NCBI GenBank assembly: GCA_964526735.1
Contig: CAZGLO010000012.1
Location: forward strand, 1 to 61,893
Direction: 5' to 3'
From: JAAUSY01 sp964526735
GTDB taxonomy: Bacteria > Chloroflexota > Chloroflexia > Chloroflexales > Chloroflexaceae
DNA length: 61,893 nucleotides
Position 1 is the stretch's first letter, and every line of letters starts with the position of its first letter. The notes beneath the pieces were generated by a model, which searched no databases, was not told the DNA's origin, and saw only the letters and a list, made by a program, of their open reading frames with translations. Below are positions 34,491 to 45,653 of this stretch, one piece after another. The position numbers and the translations under genes are program-made.

Positions 34491-35648
34491 ATGTTGAAAC
34501 GTACTCCTCTGTATGAATCGCACGTCGCATTGGACGCCCGCATGGTCGAATTTGGCGGGTGGGAGATGCCTGTTCAATATAGCAGTCTTATCGAAGAACA
34601 CCACGCCACGCGCACTGCCGCGGGATTGTTTGATATCAGCCATATGGGGCGGTTTTTGGTGATTGGCCCCGACTCGCTCAGCTTTTTGCAATACCTCACG
34701 ACGTATGATGTATCTCGCATTGAGATGAATATGTCGGGATATTCGTTGATGTGCACCCCGACGGGCGGGGTCGTTGACGACGTGTTTATTTACAACCTCC
34801 CCAACGCCTATATGGTCGTCGTCAATGCGGCCAATCGTCAGAAGGATTGGGATTGGGTGCTCAAGCAGTCCTACCAATTCAACGTCAAGATGATAGACTA
34901 CTCTGACTATTGGGCGATGATTGCCCTGCAAGGGCCGCAGGCCGAAGCTATTTTGCAACACTGCGATATCGCGACCGAAGACGATTCTGATACCTCTGAT
35001 ACCCTCCCCTGTGCGGAGTTGACCTTCCACGGGGTGACGCAATGCGCGCTGTTTGGCGTGCCGGAGACTCTCATCTCACGGACGGGCTATACGGGCGAAG
35101 ACGGCTTTGAAATCTTCTTCAATGCCAAGCATGCCGAAAAGGTATGGTCATCACTGCTCTCGGCGGGTAAAGAATATGGCCTCAAGCCGTGTGGGCTTGG
35201 CGCGCGCGATAGTCTACGGTTTGAAGCGTGTTTGCCGCTCTACGGCCACGAACTCTCCGAAGAGATACACCCCTTTGAGGCACGGTTGGGGTGGGTTATC
35301 GGGCTTGATAAGGATCACTTTATTGGCCGCGACGCGCTCACCAAAATCCATCGCGAGGGGTCAAAACGGCGGCTGGTGGGCTTTGAGGTGACGGGCGGCG
35401 GCGTGGCGCGGAGCGAATACCCCATCCTCGACCTCGATGGCAACACGATTGGGGTCGTGACCAGCGGCATGCCTTCCCCCACCCTCCAACGCCACCTTGG
35501 CCTGGGCTTTGTGCCGATGGAAATGAGCCAACCCGGCACCGAAATCGAGATCCAGATACGCAAACGCACCGCCCGCGCTCGCATCGTGCGCACGCCTTTT
35601 TACAAGCCACGATATAAAAAGCAGGACGAAAAGAAAGAGAAGACCTAA
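34491..35648 (+). CDS. gcvT: glycine cleavage T protein (aminomethyltransferase)
   Basis: Transfers the methylene group from the H-protein aminomethyl arm to tetrahydrofolate, releasing ammonia. 385 residues, close to the family norm. It shows the start MLKRTPLYESHVALDARMVE, FDISHMG, and the RTGYTGEDGFEIF motif in the folate-binding region. ATG 34491 follows GAGG. A short DSDTSDT insert (about residues 165-171, encoded by a 9-bp repeat) interrupts the protein where homologues are normally shorter. No glycine riboswitch was seen upstream. First gene of the gcv cluster. Confidence 0.95.
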   Translation: MLKRTPLYESHVALDARMVEFGGWEMPVQYSSLIEEHHATRTAAGLFDISHMGRFLVIGPDSLSFLQYLTTYDVSRIEMNMSGYSLMCTPTGGVVDDVFIYNLPNAYMVVVNAANRQKDWDWVLKQSYQFNVKMIDYSDYWAMIALQGPQAEAILQHCDIATEDDSDTSDTLPCAELTFHGVTQCALFGVPETLISRTGYTGEDGFEIFFNAKHAEKVWSSLLSAGKEYGLKPCGLGARDSLRFEACLPLYGHELSEEIHPFEARLGWVIGLDKDHFIGRDALTKIHREGSKRRLVGFEVTGGGVARSEYPILDLDGNTIGVVTSGMPSPTLQRHLGLGFVPMEMSQPGTEIEIQIRKRTARARIVRTPFYKPRYKKQDEKKEKT

Positions 35649-35826
35649 AAGAAGACCAGTGAGAGGCAAGTGAAGAAGTAAGTAACGTTGGCACGCATCT
35701 AGCAGCACGACGGGAATTCGCACGGCAGTGATGGATGCGAACAGAGCAGAACAGAAGAACGGTATTTCTAGATGTATCGAGCGAATACAGACAGTTTATA
35801 AGTAGTCACTGGAAAGGCAAAGAAGT

Positions 35827-36213
35827 ATGAGCAATACCCCAACAGAGTTGCGGTATCTCAAGTCTCACGAATGGGTACGTGTTGAGGGCGATGAAGTGGT
35901 ACTCGGTATCACCGACCACGCGCAAAAAGAGTTGGGCGATGTTGTCTACATCGAGTTGCCCAGCGTTGGCGACAGCTTTGGGGCCGAGGAGATCTTCGGC
36001 GTGGTCGAGTCGGTCAAAGCCTCGTCCGACCTCTACACGCCGGTCGGCGGCGAGGTTGTGGCGATTAACGAAGAATTGACCAACAACCCCGAATTGATCA
36101 ACAAAGATCCCTACGGCAAGGGGTGGATGGTTCGCCTCAAAGCATCGGGCGAAGAAGGCAGCCTGTTGAGTGCCGAAGAGTACGAGCAGGCAGCTGGTTC
36201 CGAAAAACACTAA
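35827..36213 (+). CDS. gcvH: glycine cleavage H protein
   Basis: A 128-residue lipoyl carrier that shuttles the aminomethyl group between P and T proteins. The lipoylation Lys64 is in GVVESVKASSDLYTPV. Start ATG 35827 follows GGAAAGG. A 178-nt spacer, without gene or clear promoter, separates it from gcvT. No lipoate ligase or L-protein gene lies in the window, so those come from elsewhere. Confidence 0.96.
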   Translation: MSNTPTELRYLKSHEWVRVEGDEVVLGITDHAQKELGDVVYIELPSVGDSFGAEEIFGVVESVKASSDLYTPVGGEVVAINEELTNNPELINKDPYGKGWMVRLKASGEEGSLLSAEEYEQAAGSEKH

Positions 36214-36291
36214 CTTTCGTGTCGGGCAATATCGGGTGTGGCATTGTTCTCCATACCCGATATTCTATTGAGAACAGCAACTGTATTTCTC

Positions 36292-37632
36292 ATGTCTCCA
36301 TATATTTCTATCACACCAAGTGAACAAGCCGACATGCTCAAAACCATTGGCGTTGAGCATGTCCACGACCTGTTTGCCGACGTTCCCGAGTCGCTACGCT
36401 TCCCGCGGCTCAATCTCCCCGCTCCGCTCTCCGAGACGGAAATCTTGCAGCAGCTGCACCAGATGAACCAGGACACCGCCCATTCACCAACACACCGCAT
36501 GTTCTTGGGAGCGGGGGCCTACCATCACTTCATCCCGACTGCAGTCGACCATATCCTGAGCCGCAGTGAGTTTTACACCGCCTACACCCCCTACCAGCCA
36601 GAAATCAGCCAGGGGACACTGCAGGCCATCTTTGAGTACCAAAGCCTCATTTGCCGACTGACCGGCATGGATGTCGCCAACGCCTCGCACTACGACGGCG
36701 GCACGGCGATTGCCGAGGCGGCGATTATGGCGCTCAACATCGTCCGCAAGCGCAGCAAGATTGTCGTGGCGCGCAGCGTCCACCCGCAATACCGCCGAGT
36801 TTTGCGGACATACTTTGAGGGCGCGGATGTCATGATTGTGGGCGACGAAGAGCCGGATATGTCCGTTGAGGACACACTCAAGCACGTAGACAACAACACA
36901 GCCTTGGTCATTGTGCAGTCGCCTGATTTCTTCGGCTCAATGCACGATATCCGCAGCATCGCCGAACAGGTGCATGCGGCAGGTGCGCTACTTTGCGCCC
37001 ACTTCGACCCGATTGCATTGGGGATGTTCCAGACGCCGGGTGAGGCCGGTGCTGACATCGCCACGGCAGAAGGGCAGTCATTGGGCATTGGGATGAACTT
37101 TGGCGGGCCGTATTTGGGTGTTTTCACCTGTAAACAGGAGCACGTTCGGAAGATTGCAGGCCGGATTGTCGGCGTGACACACGACGTGGATGGCACACTC
37201 GCCTACGTCCTCACGCTGCGCGCCCGTGAGCAAGATATCCGTCGCGAACGCGCCACGAGTAACATCTGCACCAACCAAGGGTTGATGGCGCTCGCATCGA
37301 CGGTCTACATGAGCTTGATGGGCCGTCAGGGGATCCGCCGCGTCGCCGAACTCTGCTACCACCGTGCGCACTACGCTGCCGCACAGATCGAGATGATTCC
37401 GGGGTTCCGTGTTCTCAACCACCGTCCGTTCTTCAAGGAGTTTCTGGTGGCATGCCCGCGGCCCGTCGCCGAAATCAATGCAGCCTTGCGTGAACGCGGT
37501 ATTGTGGGGGGCTACGACCTATCGAAGGAAGAGCCACACCTGCAGCAGACCATGTTGGTGTGCGTTACCGAGATGAACAGCAAAGCTGATATTGATGCGC
37601 TGATCGAAGGGCTTCGAGCTATCGCAGCATAA
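36292..37632 (+). CDS. gcvPA: glycine dehydrogenase (decarboxylating) subunit 1
   Basis: The N-terminal half of the split P protein, 446 residues. It shows the YISITPSEQADMLKTIG start, GAGAYHHFIPTAVDHIL, YTPYQPEISQGTLQ, and YDGGTAIAEAA. It pairs with GcvPB, which carries the PLP lysine. The split form is typical of many thermophiles, Firmicutes and Chloroflexota. ATG 36292 matches the family start; the frame opens at GTG 36238 but adds residues not seen in homologues. The Shine-Dalgarno is weak. Confidence 0.94.
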   Translation: MSPYISITPSEQADMLKTIGVEHVHDLFADVPESLRFPRLNLPAPLSETEILQQLHQMNQDTAHSPTHRMFLGAGAYHHFIPTAVDHILSRSEFYTAYTPYQPEISQGTLQAIFEYQSLICRLTGMDVANASHYDGGTAIAEAAIMALNIVRKRSKIVVARSVHPQYRRVLRTYFEGADVMIVGDEEPDMSVEDTLKHVDNNTALVIVQSPDFFGSMHDIRSIAEQVHAAGALLCAHFDPIALGMFQTPGEAGADIATAEGQSLGIGMNFGGPYLGVFTCKQEHVRKIAGRIVGVTHDVDGTLAYVLTLRAREQDIRRERATSNICTNQGLMALASTVYMSLMGRQGIRRVAELCYHRAHYAAAQIEMIPGFRVLNHRPFFKEFLVACPRPVAEINAALRERGIVGGYDLSKEEPHLQQTMLVCVTEMNSKADIDALIEGLRAIAA

Positions 37633-37655
37633 GTTTGGGAGAGAGAGGGTTTCTC

Positions 37656-38270
37656 ATGGCCAAGAAAACCCGCGAATGTATCGCACACATCATTGAGCAA
37701 TCTGGCTCACACATCAATCTTCAAGGCGAAGACCTAGAACACATTGACCTGTCGGGGATGAACCTGTGCAACGCCAATTTGAGCAATGCCAATCTCCGCG
37801 GGGTAAACCTGAGCCACACCAATCTCAGCTATGTGAGCCTTGGAGAAGCGCGTCTGTATGGGGCAAACCTTGCACATGCCGTTCTCACCAAGGCGGGGGC
37901 GATGTTTGCCGACATGCGAGAGGCATCTTTTGAGCAGGCAGATTTGAGCTACGCCAATTTCAATGGCGCTGACCTCAGCGATGCCATCCTCCGCGGCGTC
38001 AATGCGCATAAGACCGACCTTGTGCGCGCTGACCTCAGCAATGCCAACGTAAGTGGTGCATCGTTTAAGAGTGCAATACTTCAGGAGGCTGATATGCGGG
38101 GGTGGATCGTTGACGAGGGCTGCACGGTGGATCTGCGTGGCGCTGACCTCTCCAAGGCCGATCTTCGCGGGGTAGACTTGCGCCGGTGGATGCTTGACGG
38201 AGCGACCCTCGACCATATCCAGCGCAACAACCAGACGATGTTGCCGCATGATATTGATGAAACGACTTAG
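37656..38270 (+). CDS. pentapeptide repeat protein inside the gcv operon
   Basis: A 204-residue protein with about 20 consecutive A(D/N)LxX pentapeptides (for example LSNANLRGVNLSHTNLSY), which should form a right-handed quadrilateral beta helix. ATG 37656 follows GAGAGAGGG. It lies between the two P-protein subunit genes, 23 nt after gcvPA and 11 nt before gcvPB, with the gcvPB ribosome site overlapping its stop. It is therefore made together with glycine decarboxylase. No published role in glycine cleavage is known to me; a scaffold or assembly factor is a guess. Confidence 0.88.
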   Translation: MAKKTRECIAHIIEQSGSHINLQGEDLEHIDLSGMNLCNANLSNANLRGVNLSHTNLSYVSLGEARLYGANLAHAVLTKAGAMFADMREASFEQADLSYANFNGADLSDAILRGVNAHKTDLVRADLSNANVSGASFKSAILQEADMRGWIVDEGCTVDLRGADLSKADLRGVDLRRWMLDGATLDHIQRNNQTMLPHDIDETT

Positions 38271-38281
38271 GAGAACACATT

Positions 38282-39754
38282 TTGGATACATACGAACCAC
38301 CTATTTTTGATCTTTCTTCCCCCGGCAAGAGCGGCGCGTCACTGCCAGAGCTTGATGTTCCCCGCGCCGACGTCCCTGAAGAGCTTCTCCGCCAAGACGA
38401 CTTGCGCGAGATGCCAGAGCTGAGCGAGTCGGAGGTTATGCGCCACTTCACGCGCATCAGCCAGCGCAATTTCTGCATTGACACGGGTATGTACCCGCTT
38501 GGCTCCTGCACGATGAAGTACAACCCCAAGATTAACGAGGCGGCTGCGCGCATGCCTGGGTTCGCCAATGCGCACCCCTTGCAGGACGAGGAAATCTCGC
38601 AAGGCACGATGCGGCTCATCTACGAGCTTCAGCGCGATTTGGGCGAGATTGCGGGCTTTGACGCCGTTTCGCTACAGCCGGCGGCGGGTGCTCATGGCGA
38701 GTTGACTGGCGCATTGGTCTTTCGCGCCTACCACGTCGACCGCGGGAATAAGGATAAGGACGAAATTCTTGTTCCTGATGCGGCTCACGGCACCAACCCC
38801 GCCACCGCCGCGATGGCCGGGTTCAAGGTCGTCGAGGTGAAGAGCGATGCGCGGGGCAATGTCGATATTGAAGACCTCAAGCGCAAGATTTCGCCACGCA
38901 CCGCCGGTATGATGCTCACCAACCCCAACACGCTTGGGCTGTTCGAGGAGCAAATCTTAGACATCACGCGGCTTGTGCACGAAGCAGGCGGCTTGATGTA
39001 CGGCGACGGCGCAAACTTCAATGCCATTCTTGGGGTGGCCAAGCCGGGCGAGATGGGGTTTGACTTTATGCACTACAACCTGCATAAGACCTTCTCAACG
39101 CCGCACGGCGGTGGCGGCCCGGGCAGTGGAGCGGTTGGCTGTACGGCTGAACTGGCCCCTTTCCTCCCCTGCCCGCTCGTCCAGAAGACGACATCGGGGG
39201 ATGGGCCGACCTACACCTGGTATACGCCAGAGAAGACCATTGGGCGCATGAAGACGTTCCACGGCAACTTCGGGATGCTCGTTCGGACGTGGGTCTACAT
39301 TCGGATGTTGGGCGAGGAAGGGCTGCGGCAGGTGGCAGAGACATCCGTGCTCAGCGCCAACTACATCCGCAAGCAGCTTGACCAATATTATCCCACCGCC
39401 GTTGACCGCATCTGTATGCACGAGGTCGTGCTGAAGGGCATTATCAAGGGGGCAGACGACATTCGGACGCTGGATATTGCCAAGCGGCTGATTGACTACG
39501 GCTTCCACCCGCCGACGGTCTACTTCCCGTTGATTGTCAGCGAAGCCTTGATGATAGAGCCGACCGAAACCGAAACCAAGCGCAATATCGACGCCTTTAT
39601 CGATGCAATGCGCGCCATCGCCAAGGAGGCGGTCGAATCGCCCGACCTCCTCCATGAGGCTCCGACCAAAGCTCCCGTGCGGCGGCTGGATGAGGTGGGT
39701 GCGGCGCGCAATCTCTGCCTATCCTACGATCCAGAGAACAAACAATGCCGGTAG
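38282..39754 (+). CDS. gcvPB: glycine dehydrogenase (decarboxylating) subunit 2
   Basis: The PLP-carrying half of the P protein, 490 residues. The Schiff-base Lys269 is in HKTFSTPHGGGGPGSG; PAAGAHGELTG and YGDGANFNAILG complete the cofactor site. It decarboxylates glycine and loads the aminomethyl group on GcvH. The TTG start at 38282 is supported by TAGGAG at the preceding stop codon and by the family N-terminus (a DIFDLSSPGK-like PIFDLSSPGK). Confidence 0.95.
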   Translation: MDTYEPPIFDLSSPGKSGASLPELDVPRADVPEELLRQDDLREMPELSESEVMRHFTRISQRNFCIDTGMYPLGSCTMKYNPKINEAAARMPGFANAHPLQDEEISQGTMRLIYELQRDLGEIAGFDAVSLQPAAGAHGELTGALVFRAYHVDRGNKDKDEILVPDAAHGTNPATAAMAGFKVVEVKSDARGNVDIEDLKRKISPRTAGMMLTNPNTLGLFEEQILDITRLVHEAGGLMYGDGANFNAILGVAKPGEMGFDFMHYNLHKTFSTPHGGGGPGSGAVGCTAELAPFLPCPLVQKTTSGDGPTYTWYTPEKTIGRMKTFHGNFGMLVRTWVYIRMLGEEGLRQVAETSVLSANYIRKQLDQYYPTAVDRICMHEVVLKGIIKGADDIRTLDIAKRLIDYGFHPPTVYFPLIVSEALMIEPTETETKRNIDAFIDAMRAIAKEAVESPDLLHEAPTKAPVRRLDEVGAARNLCLSYDPENKQCR

Positions 39755-39793
39755 GTCGGTAGGTATATAAAGCTTTGTATAGGCATATTTGGC

Positions 39794-39822
39794 TTGCAAA
39801 AAGGAACCATGTATGCTATGCT
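39794..39822 (+). promoter_or_regulatory. promoter of the propionyl-CoA synthetase-like gene
   Basis: TTGCAA (39794-39799), 17-bp spacer, TATGCT (39817-39822), followed by a second TATGAT. It lies in the 152-nt gap after gcvPB, so the synthetase genes have their own promoter. Confidence 0.6.
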
Positions 39823-39906
39823 ATGATACCTATAGCCAGTAGTGCTTGATTCAGGCCGAACAACAACCTCATGGACGAGGAATAGACACAAAGGAGTACA
39901 GGTTTC

Positions 39907-41805
39907 GTGACATACGAAGAAGTGTATCGCCGCTCAATTGAAGATCCTGAGGGCTTTTGGGCCGAGATGGCGGAAGAACTCCACTGGTACCGTAAGTGGG
40001 ACGCCATCCTCGACGATTCCAATCCTCCGTTTTATCGTTGGTTTCCTGGTGGGGAAACCAATATCTGTTACAACGCCGTTGATCGTCATGCCCTGGGCAA
40101 GCGCCGGGGGCACGCGGCGATCATCTGGGAGAGCGCAGAGACGGGGGAATCACGTACGCTGACCTTCTTTGAGCTGTACCGAGAGGTCAACCGCCTTGCC
40201 GGGGTGCTCCACAACCTCGGCGTTCGCAAGGGAGACCGGGTCATCGTCTATATGCCGATGGTTCCCGAAGCGCTCATCGGTATGCTTGCCTGCACCCGCA
40301 TCGGTGCTGTTCATTCGGTCGTCTTTGGCGGCTTTAGTGTAGGGTCGCTGTCGAGCCGCATTGACGACGCCTCCCCCGTACTCATCCTCACGGCTGACGC
40401 CAGTATGCGTAAGGGGAACCCCGTCCGCCTCAAGGAAATCGTCGATGGCGCGCTGGAGGCCGCGACGGTCGATAGCGTGCGCGACGTGCTGGTGCTTGAC
40501 CGCGAGATTGTGCCCATTACGATGAAGAAGGGCCGCGATCTCGACTGGAATACGCAACTAAAAGAACGCGGTGAGCGCTACGTTGAGCCAATGCCACTCG
40601 CGAGCACCGACCCCTCCTATATCCTCTATACCTCCGGCACGACTGGACGCCCCAAGGGCGTTGTGCGTGATACGGGAGGCTATATGGTCGCGCTACACGC
40701 CTCGATGAGCCAGATCTACAACGTGGAAGACGGTGATGTTTACTGGTCTACGTCGGATATTGGCTGGGTGGTGGGGCATAGCTACATTGTCTATGGCCCA
40801 TTGCTGAAGGGCGTGCCGACGTTGGTGTTTGAGGGCCGCCCCGACTACCCCGACCCGGGTATCTGGTGGCGCATCATCGAGAAGTATGGCGTAACGTGTG
40901 TGTTTTCCGCCCCGACTGCGCTGCGTGCCCTGCGCAAGTTCCCGGAGCAATGGATGAAGGACTGCGATCTGTCATCGATGCGCTATTTCTTCACCGCTGG
41001 AGAGCCACTTGATACGCCAACGTATGAATGGGCCAAAGATACGCTTGGCGTCCCCATCATCGACCATTATTGGCAGACCGAGAGTGGGTGGTCTATGCTT
41101 GCCAACTCAGTCGGCATTGAGCATCTGGAGGTCAAGCCCGGCTCGCCCACCAAGCCCGCCGTTGGCCACCGCTTGGCCGTGGTTGATGGCGATGGCAACC
41201 CGCTGCCGCAAGGCCAGAAAGGGATGTTGGTTGAGATACCGCCCCTCGCCCCGGGCATGCTGATGACCATTTGGGGAGACGAAAAACGCTACATCCAGAG
41301 CTATTGGAGCCACTTCAAAGACAAATATCTCTACCTGACTGGCGACTATGCCATTGAGGACAAAGATGGCTATTTCTGGATGCTTGGCCGCTCCGACGAA
41401 GTCATCAACGTGTCGGGCCACCGCCTTGGCACGCGCGAAATCGAAGAGGTTATCTCTGCGCATTCGGCGGCGGCAGAAGTCAGCGTGATTGGCGTCAAGG
41501 ATGAGCTGCGCGGCGAGACGCCGATGGTGGTCGCTGTGCTCAAACAACACATCTCCCCCGCCGACGAAGATCGGGTGGCCGAAGAGATGAAGCAGTTGGT
41601 GCGTGAGCGGATTGGGGCGATTGCGACGCCCAATAGCATCCACTTTGTGAACATGCTGCCCAAGACCCGCAGTGGCAAGATTATGCGCCGCGTGATGCGC
41701 GCAGTCTATCAAGGCGACGATATCGGCGACCTGAGTACGATTGAGGAAGATGCGACGGTTGATATGGTGCGCGAAGCCATCGAAGTGATGCGCAAGCAAT
41801 TGTAA
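39907..41805 (+). CDS. prpE: propionyl-CoA synthetase-like acyl-CoA ligase
   Basis: A 632-residue ANL-superfamily enzyme (acid + ATP + CoA to acyl-CoA + AMP + PPi). P-loop YTSGTTGRPKG; A5-type YWQTESG; the catalytic lysine is in KTRSGKIMRR. SDIGWVVGHSYIVYGPLL and VKPGSPTKPA resemble PrpE/ACSS3 more than Acs, so propionate or another short acid is the likely substrate; acetate is possible. GTG 39907 is supported by AAAGGAG. A second synthetase (acs) follows, after a structured spacer. Confidence 0.85.
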   Translation: MTYEEVYRRSIEDPEGFWAEMAEELHWYRKWDAILDDSNPPFYRWFPGGETNICYNAVDRHALGKRRGHAAIIWESAETGESRTLTFFELYREVNRLAGVLHNLGVRKGDRVIVYMPMVPEALIGMLACTRIGAVHSVVFGGFSVGSLSSRIDDASPVLILTADASMRKGNPVRLKEIVDGALEAATVDSVRDVLVLDREIVPITMKKGRDLDWNTQLKERGERYVEPMPLASTDPSYILYTSGTTGRPKGVVRDTGGYMVALHASMSQIYNVEDGDVYWSTSDIGWVVGHSYIVYGPLLKGVPTLVFEGRPDYPDPGIWWRIIEKYGVTCVFSAPTALRALRKFPEQWMKDCDLSSMRYFFTAGEPLDTPTYEWAKDTLGVPIIDHYWQTESGWSMLANSVGIEHLEVKPGSPTKPAVGHRLAVVDGDGNPLPQGQKGMLVEIPPLAPGMLMTIWGDEKRYIQSYWSHFKDKYLYLTGDYAIEDKDGYFWMLGRSDEVINVSGHRLGTREIEEVISAHSAAAEVSVIGVKDELRGETPMVVAVLKQHISPADEDRVAEEMKQLVRERIGAIATPNSIHFVNMLPKTRSGKIMRRVMRAVYQGDDIGDLSTIEEDATVDMVREAIEVMRKQL

Positions 41806-41866
41806 GCATACGTAGGCGTATCGGTACACCACAACACCATATTGCTTCATGGATTAGTAGAGAGAG

Positions 41867-41967
41867 ATGGTTTGGTGGTTTTGCCAGTTCACTATTCTGG
41901 CTGTGGGGCTACACAGCTTGGGTTTCGACGCTCGATTCATTGCGAGTGGACAAAAAACCACCACCAT
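41867..41967 (+). ncRNA. four-helix folded leader upstream of acs
   Basis: A closing helix of about 14 bp joins 41867-41882 with 41952-41967 (ATGGT, then GGTGGTTTT, with a 2-nt bulge). Inside are three consecutive hairpins: GCCAG/CTGGC (41883-41901), GCTGTG/CACAGC (41900-41917) and CGCTCG/CGAGTG (41929-41948). A TTTTT run follows at 41976-41980, then AAAGGAGG inside a GGAG/CTCC hairpin (41988-42007). No known riboswitch consensus matches by eye. The rest of the 236-nt gap has no gene. Confidence 0.55.
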
Positions 41968-42041
41968 TGGAGACCTTTTTAGCACAGAAAGGAGGGCGGC
42001 GCTCCTCCACCTCATAGGTGAGTTCCGGCACCGCCAGTTCT

Positions 42042-43979
<1,938 letters not shown>

Positions 43980-44021
43980 GGTAAATCGTAGGATATACTC
44001 CTCATTCGGCGCTACGAAGGC

Positions 44022-45653
44022 GTGCAGACGCTGAAGCACATAGCACATATCGTACAGACACGGGGCGCAAAGTGGCATGCTTTGCGCTTTGTGTTTCCCC
44101 ATACCTTCGCCGCTCTGTGGATGATACTCATCATCGCCCTCCTCCTCCGACGGTTCCTCGGTCACGGCTTTGATGACCCCTATATTACCTATCGCTATGC
44201 CGAAAACCTCGCCGCGGGCAATGGCTTTGTCTACAACATCAATTCTATTGGCGGGGAGCATGTTCTCAGCACAACCACGCCTCTCTACACGATGCTGCTT
44301 GCGGCGCTCCACTGGCTGACCGGCTGGGATATCCCACGCATCAGCAACATTATCAGCATAACCGCGCTTGGGCTGGGGGGAGGGGTATTGTGGGCAATGG
44401 GGCGGGTGTGGCGCACACCTGTGGTCGGTATGGTTGGCCTTGTACTGATCCCTATTTTCCCGCTGCTTGCCTCTACTATCGGCGCAGAGACGCTGTTTGC
44501 GTTGATGTTGGTGCTATTTGGCTTCCTAATGACCGCCAAAGGCGTCGAAGAGCAGAAGAACGACACGCTGTCAACGCTGTCGGCCCTACCGACGACACCG
44601 TCAACGCTACCGTCAACGCTATCGACAACACTCTTGACACGCCTCGCCTACACCATTGCAGCGGGCTATTTCGCCCTTGCCACGCTCACCCGCGCCGATG
44701 CATTGGTGGCGGTGGGAGTGGCGGCCATGTTTGTGCTCATTGCGACGTGGTGCAATCATCCTCGCCCCCTGCCCTCACCCCACGCATTCCTCTCCTCTTT
44801 GCCGTGGTATGCCTGGTGGGTGTATGTGGCTCTATTGCTGCCGTGGGTGATTGGGGCGACGTGGTATTTCGGCTCGCCATTGCCCGTGACGCTCGCCGCA
44901 AAGCAGCACCAAGGTATGATGAGCGGGGCGCAGGGGTTCTTCGCGGGCTTCTTGGCGCAGGCAGCACCCTATTGGACATACCCGCTTTTGCGATTTGCCG
45001 TGTTGTTGGCGGCAATCGGCGCAGTGGCGATGGTTGTGCGATGGCGGGAATGGCTGATGGTGGTGGGGTGGAGCATCAGCTACCTGATTGCCTACACCAT
45101 CCTTGGGGTGACAAGCTATTTTTGGTATTATGTGCCGGTGGTGGTAGGCTTTTGGGTGTTGGTGGGGCTTGGTGTGGAGGTGTTCAGCCGCCTGCTGCGG
45201 CGAGTATTCCCCCGCCTCGCCACCACGGCTATCTTGGCCCTGCTTCTGTTCACATTGGCGTGGCCGCAGACCTATGTGTTGGTCAATCAGCCGCCCGACA
45301 ACCGGTTGAATATCTACCGCCGCGTTGGCGAGTGGCTTGAGAGCCATACCCCGCCAAATGCACACGTCGCGACGTTGGAAGTCGGCATTATTGGCTATTA
45401 TGCGCAGCGGCCAATGATAGACTTCGCGGGGCTGCTGCAGCCGGAAACCATCCCTCATCTGACCACCACCTACGATGATACGGCACAATGGGTCTTTCAG
45501 CGGTTTGAGCCGGAGTACGTCGTGCTGCAGGATGGCATGTTCCCCGGCCTGGAAGCCATGCCCGCCTTTCAGCAGCGGTGTGCGGAAGTGGCCTGCTTCG
45601 CGGATGATGGGGCTTACCCGCATCCGATAGCCATCTATGCGTGTCGGGATTAG
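44022..45653 (+). CDS. GT-C type membrane glycosyltransferase
   Basis: A 543-residue polytopic protein with about 12 hydrophobic helices. The first outer loop FDDPYITYRYAENLAAG and EHVLSTTTPLYTMLLA match a family of GT-C transferases (AftB/LmrB-like and related Chloroflexota proteins) using lipid-linked sugars. A Thr/Ser/Leu-rich repeat (about residues 186-206) encoded by CTGTCAACG-like units lies between helices. The C-terminal 110 residues form a soluble domain. Acceptor unknown. GTG start. The stop overlaps the convergent PH-domain gene by 4 nt. Confidence 0.72.
   Translation: MQTLKHIAHIVQTRGAKWHALRFVFPHTFAALWMILIIALLLRRFLGHGFDDPYITYRYAENLAAGNGFVYNINSIGGEHVLSTTTPLYTMLLAALHWLTGWDIPRISNIISITALGLGGGVLWAMGRVWRTPVVGMVGLVLIPIFPLLASTIGAETLFALMLVLFGFLMTAKGVEEQKNDTLSTLSALPTTPSTLPSTLSTTLLTRLAYTIAAGYFALATLTRADALVAVGVAAMFVLIATWCNHPRPLPSPHAFLSSLPWYAWWVYVALLLPWVIGATWYFGSPLPVTLAAKQHQGMMSGAQGFFAGFLAQAAPYWTYPLLRFAVLLAAIGAVAMVVRWREWLMVVGWSISYLIAYTILGVTSYFWYYVPVVVGFWVLVGLGVEVFSRLLRRVFPRLATTAILALLLFTLAWPQTYVLVNQPPDNRLNIYRRVGEWLESHTPPNAHVATLEVGIIGYYAQRPMIDFAGLLQPETIPHLTTTYDDTAQWVFQRFEPEYVVLQDGMFPGLEAMPAFQQRCAEVACFADDGAYPHPIAIYACRD

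Noticed and set aside
35649..35826. Glycine riboswitch in the gcv locus
   Set aside because: I looked before gcvT and in the gcvT-gcvH gap for the paired aptamer consensus and did not see it.
41867..41967. tRNA-like or T-box element before acs
   Set aside because: The four-helix shape recalls a cloverleaf, but there is no acceptor end, no valid T-loop and no T-box core sequence.
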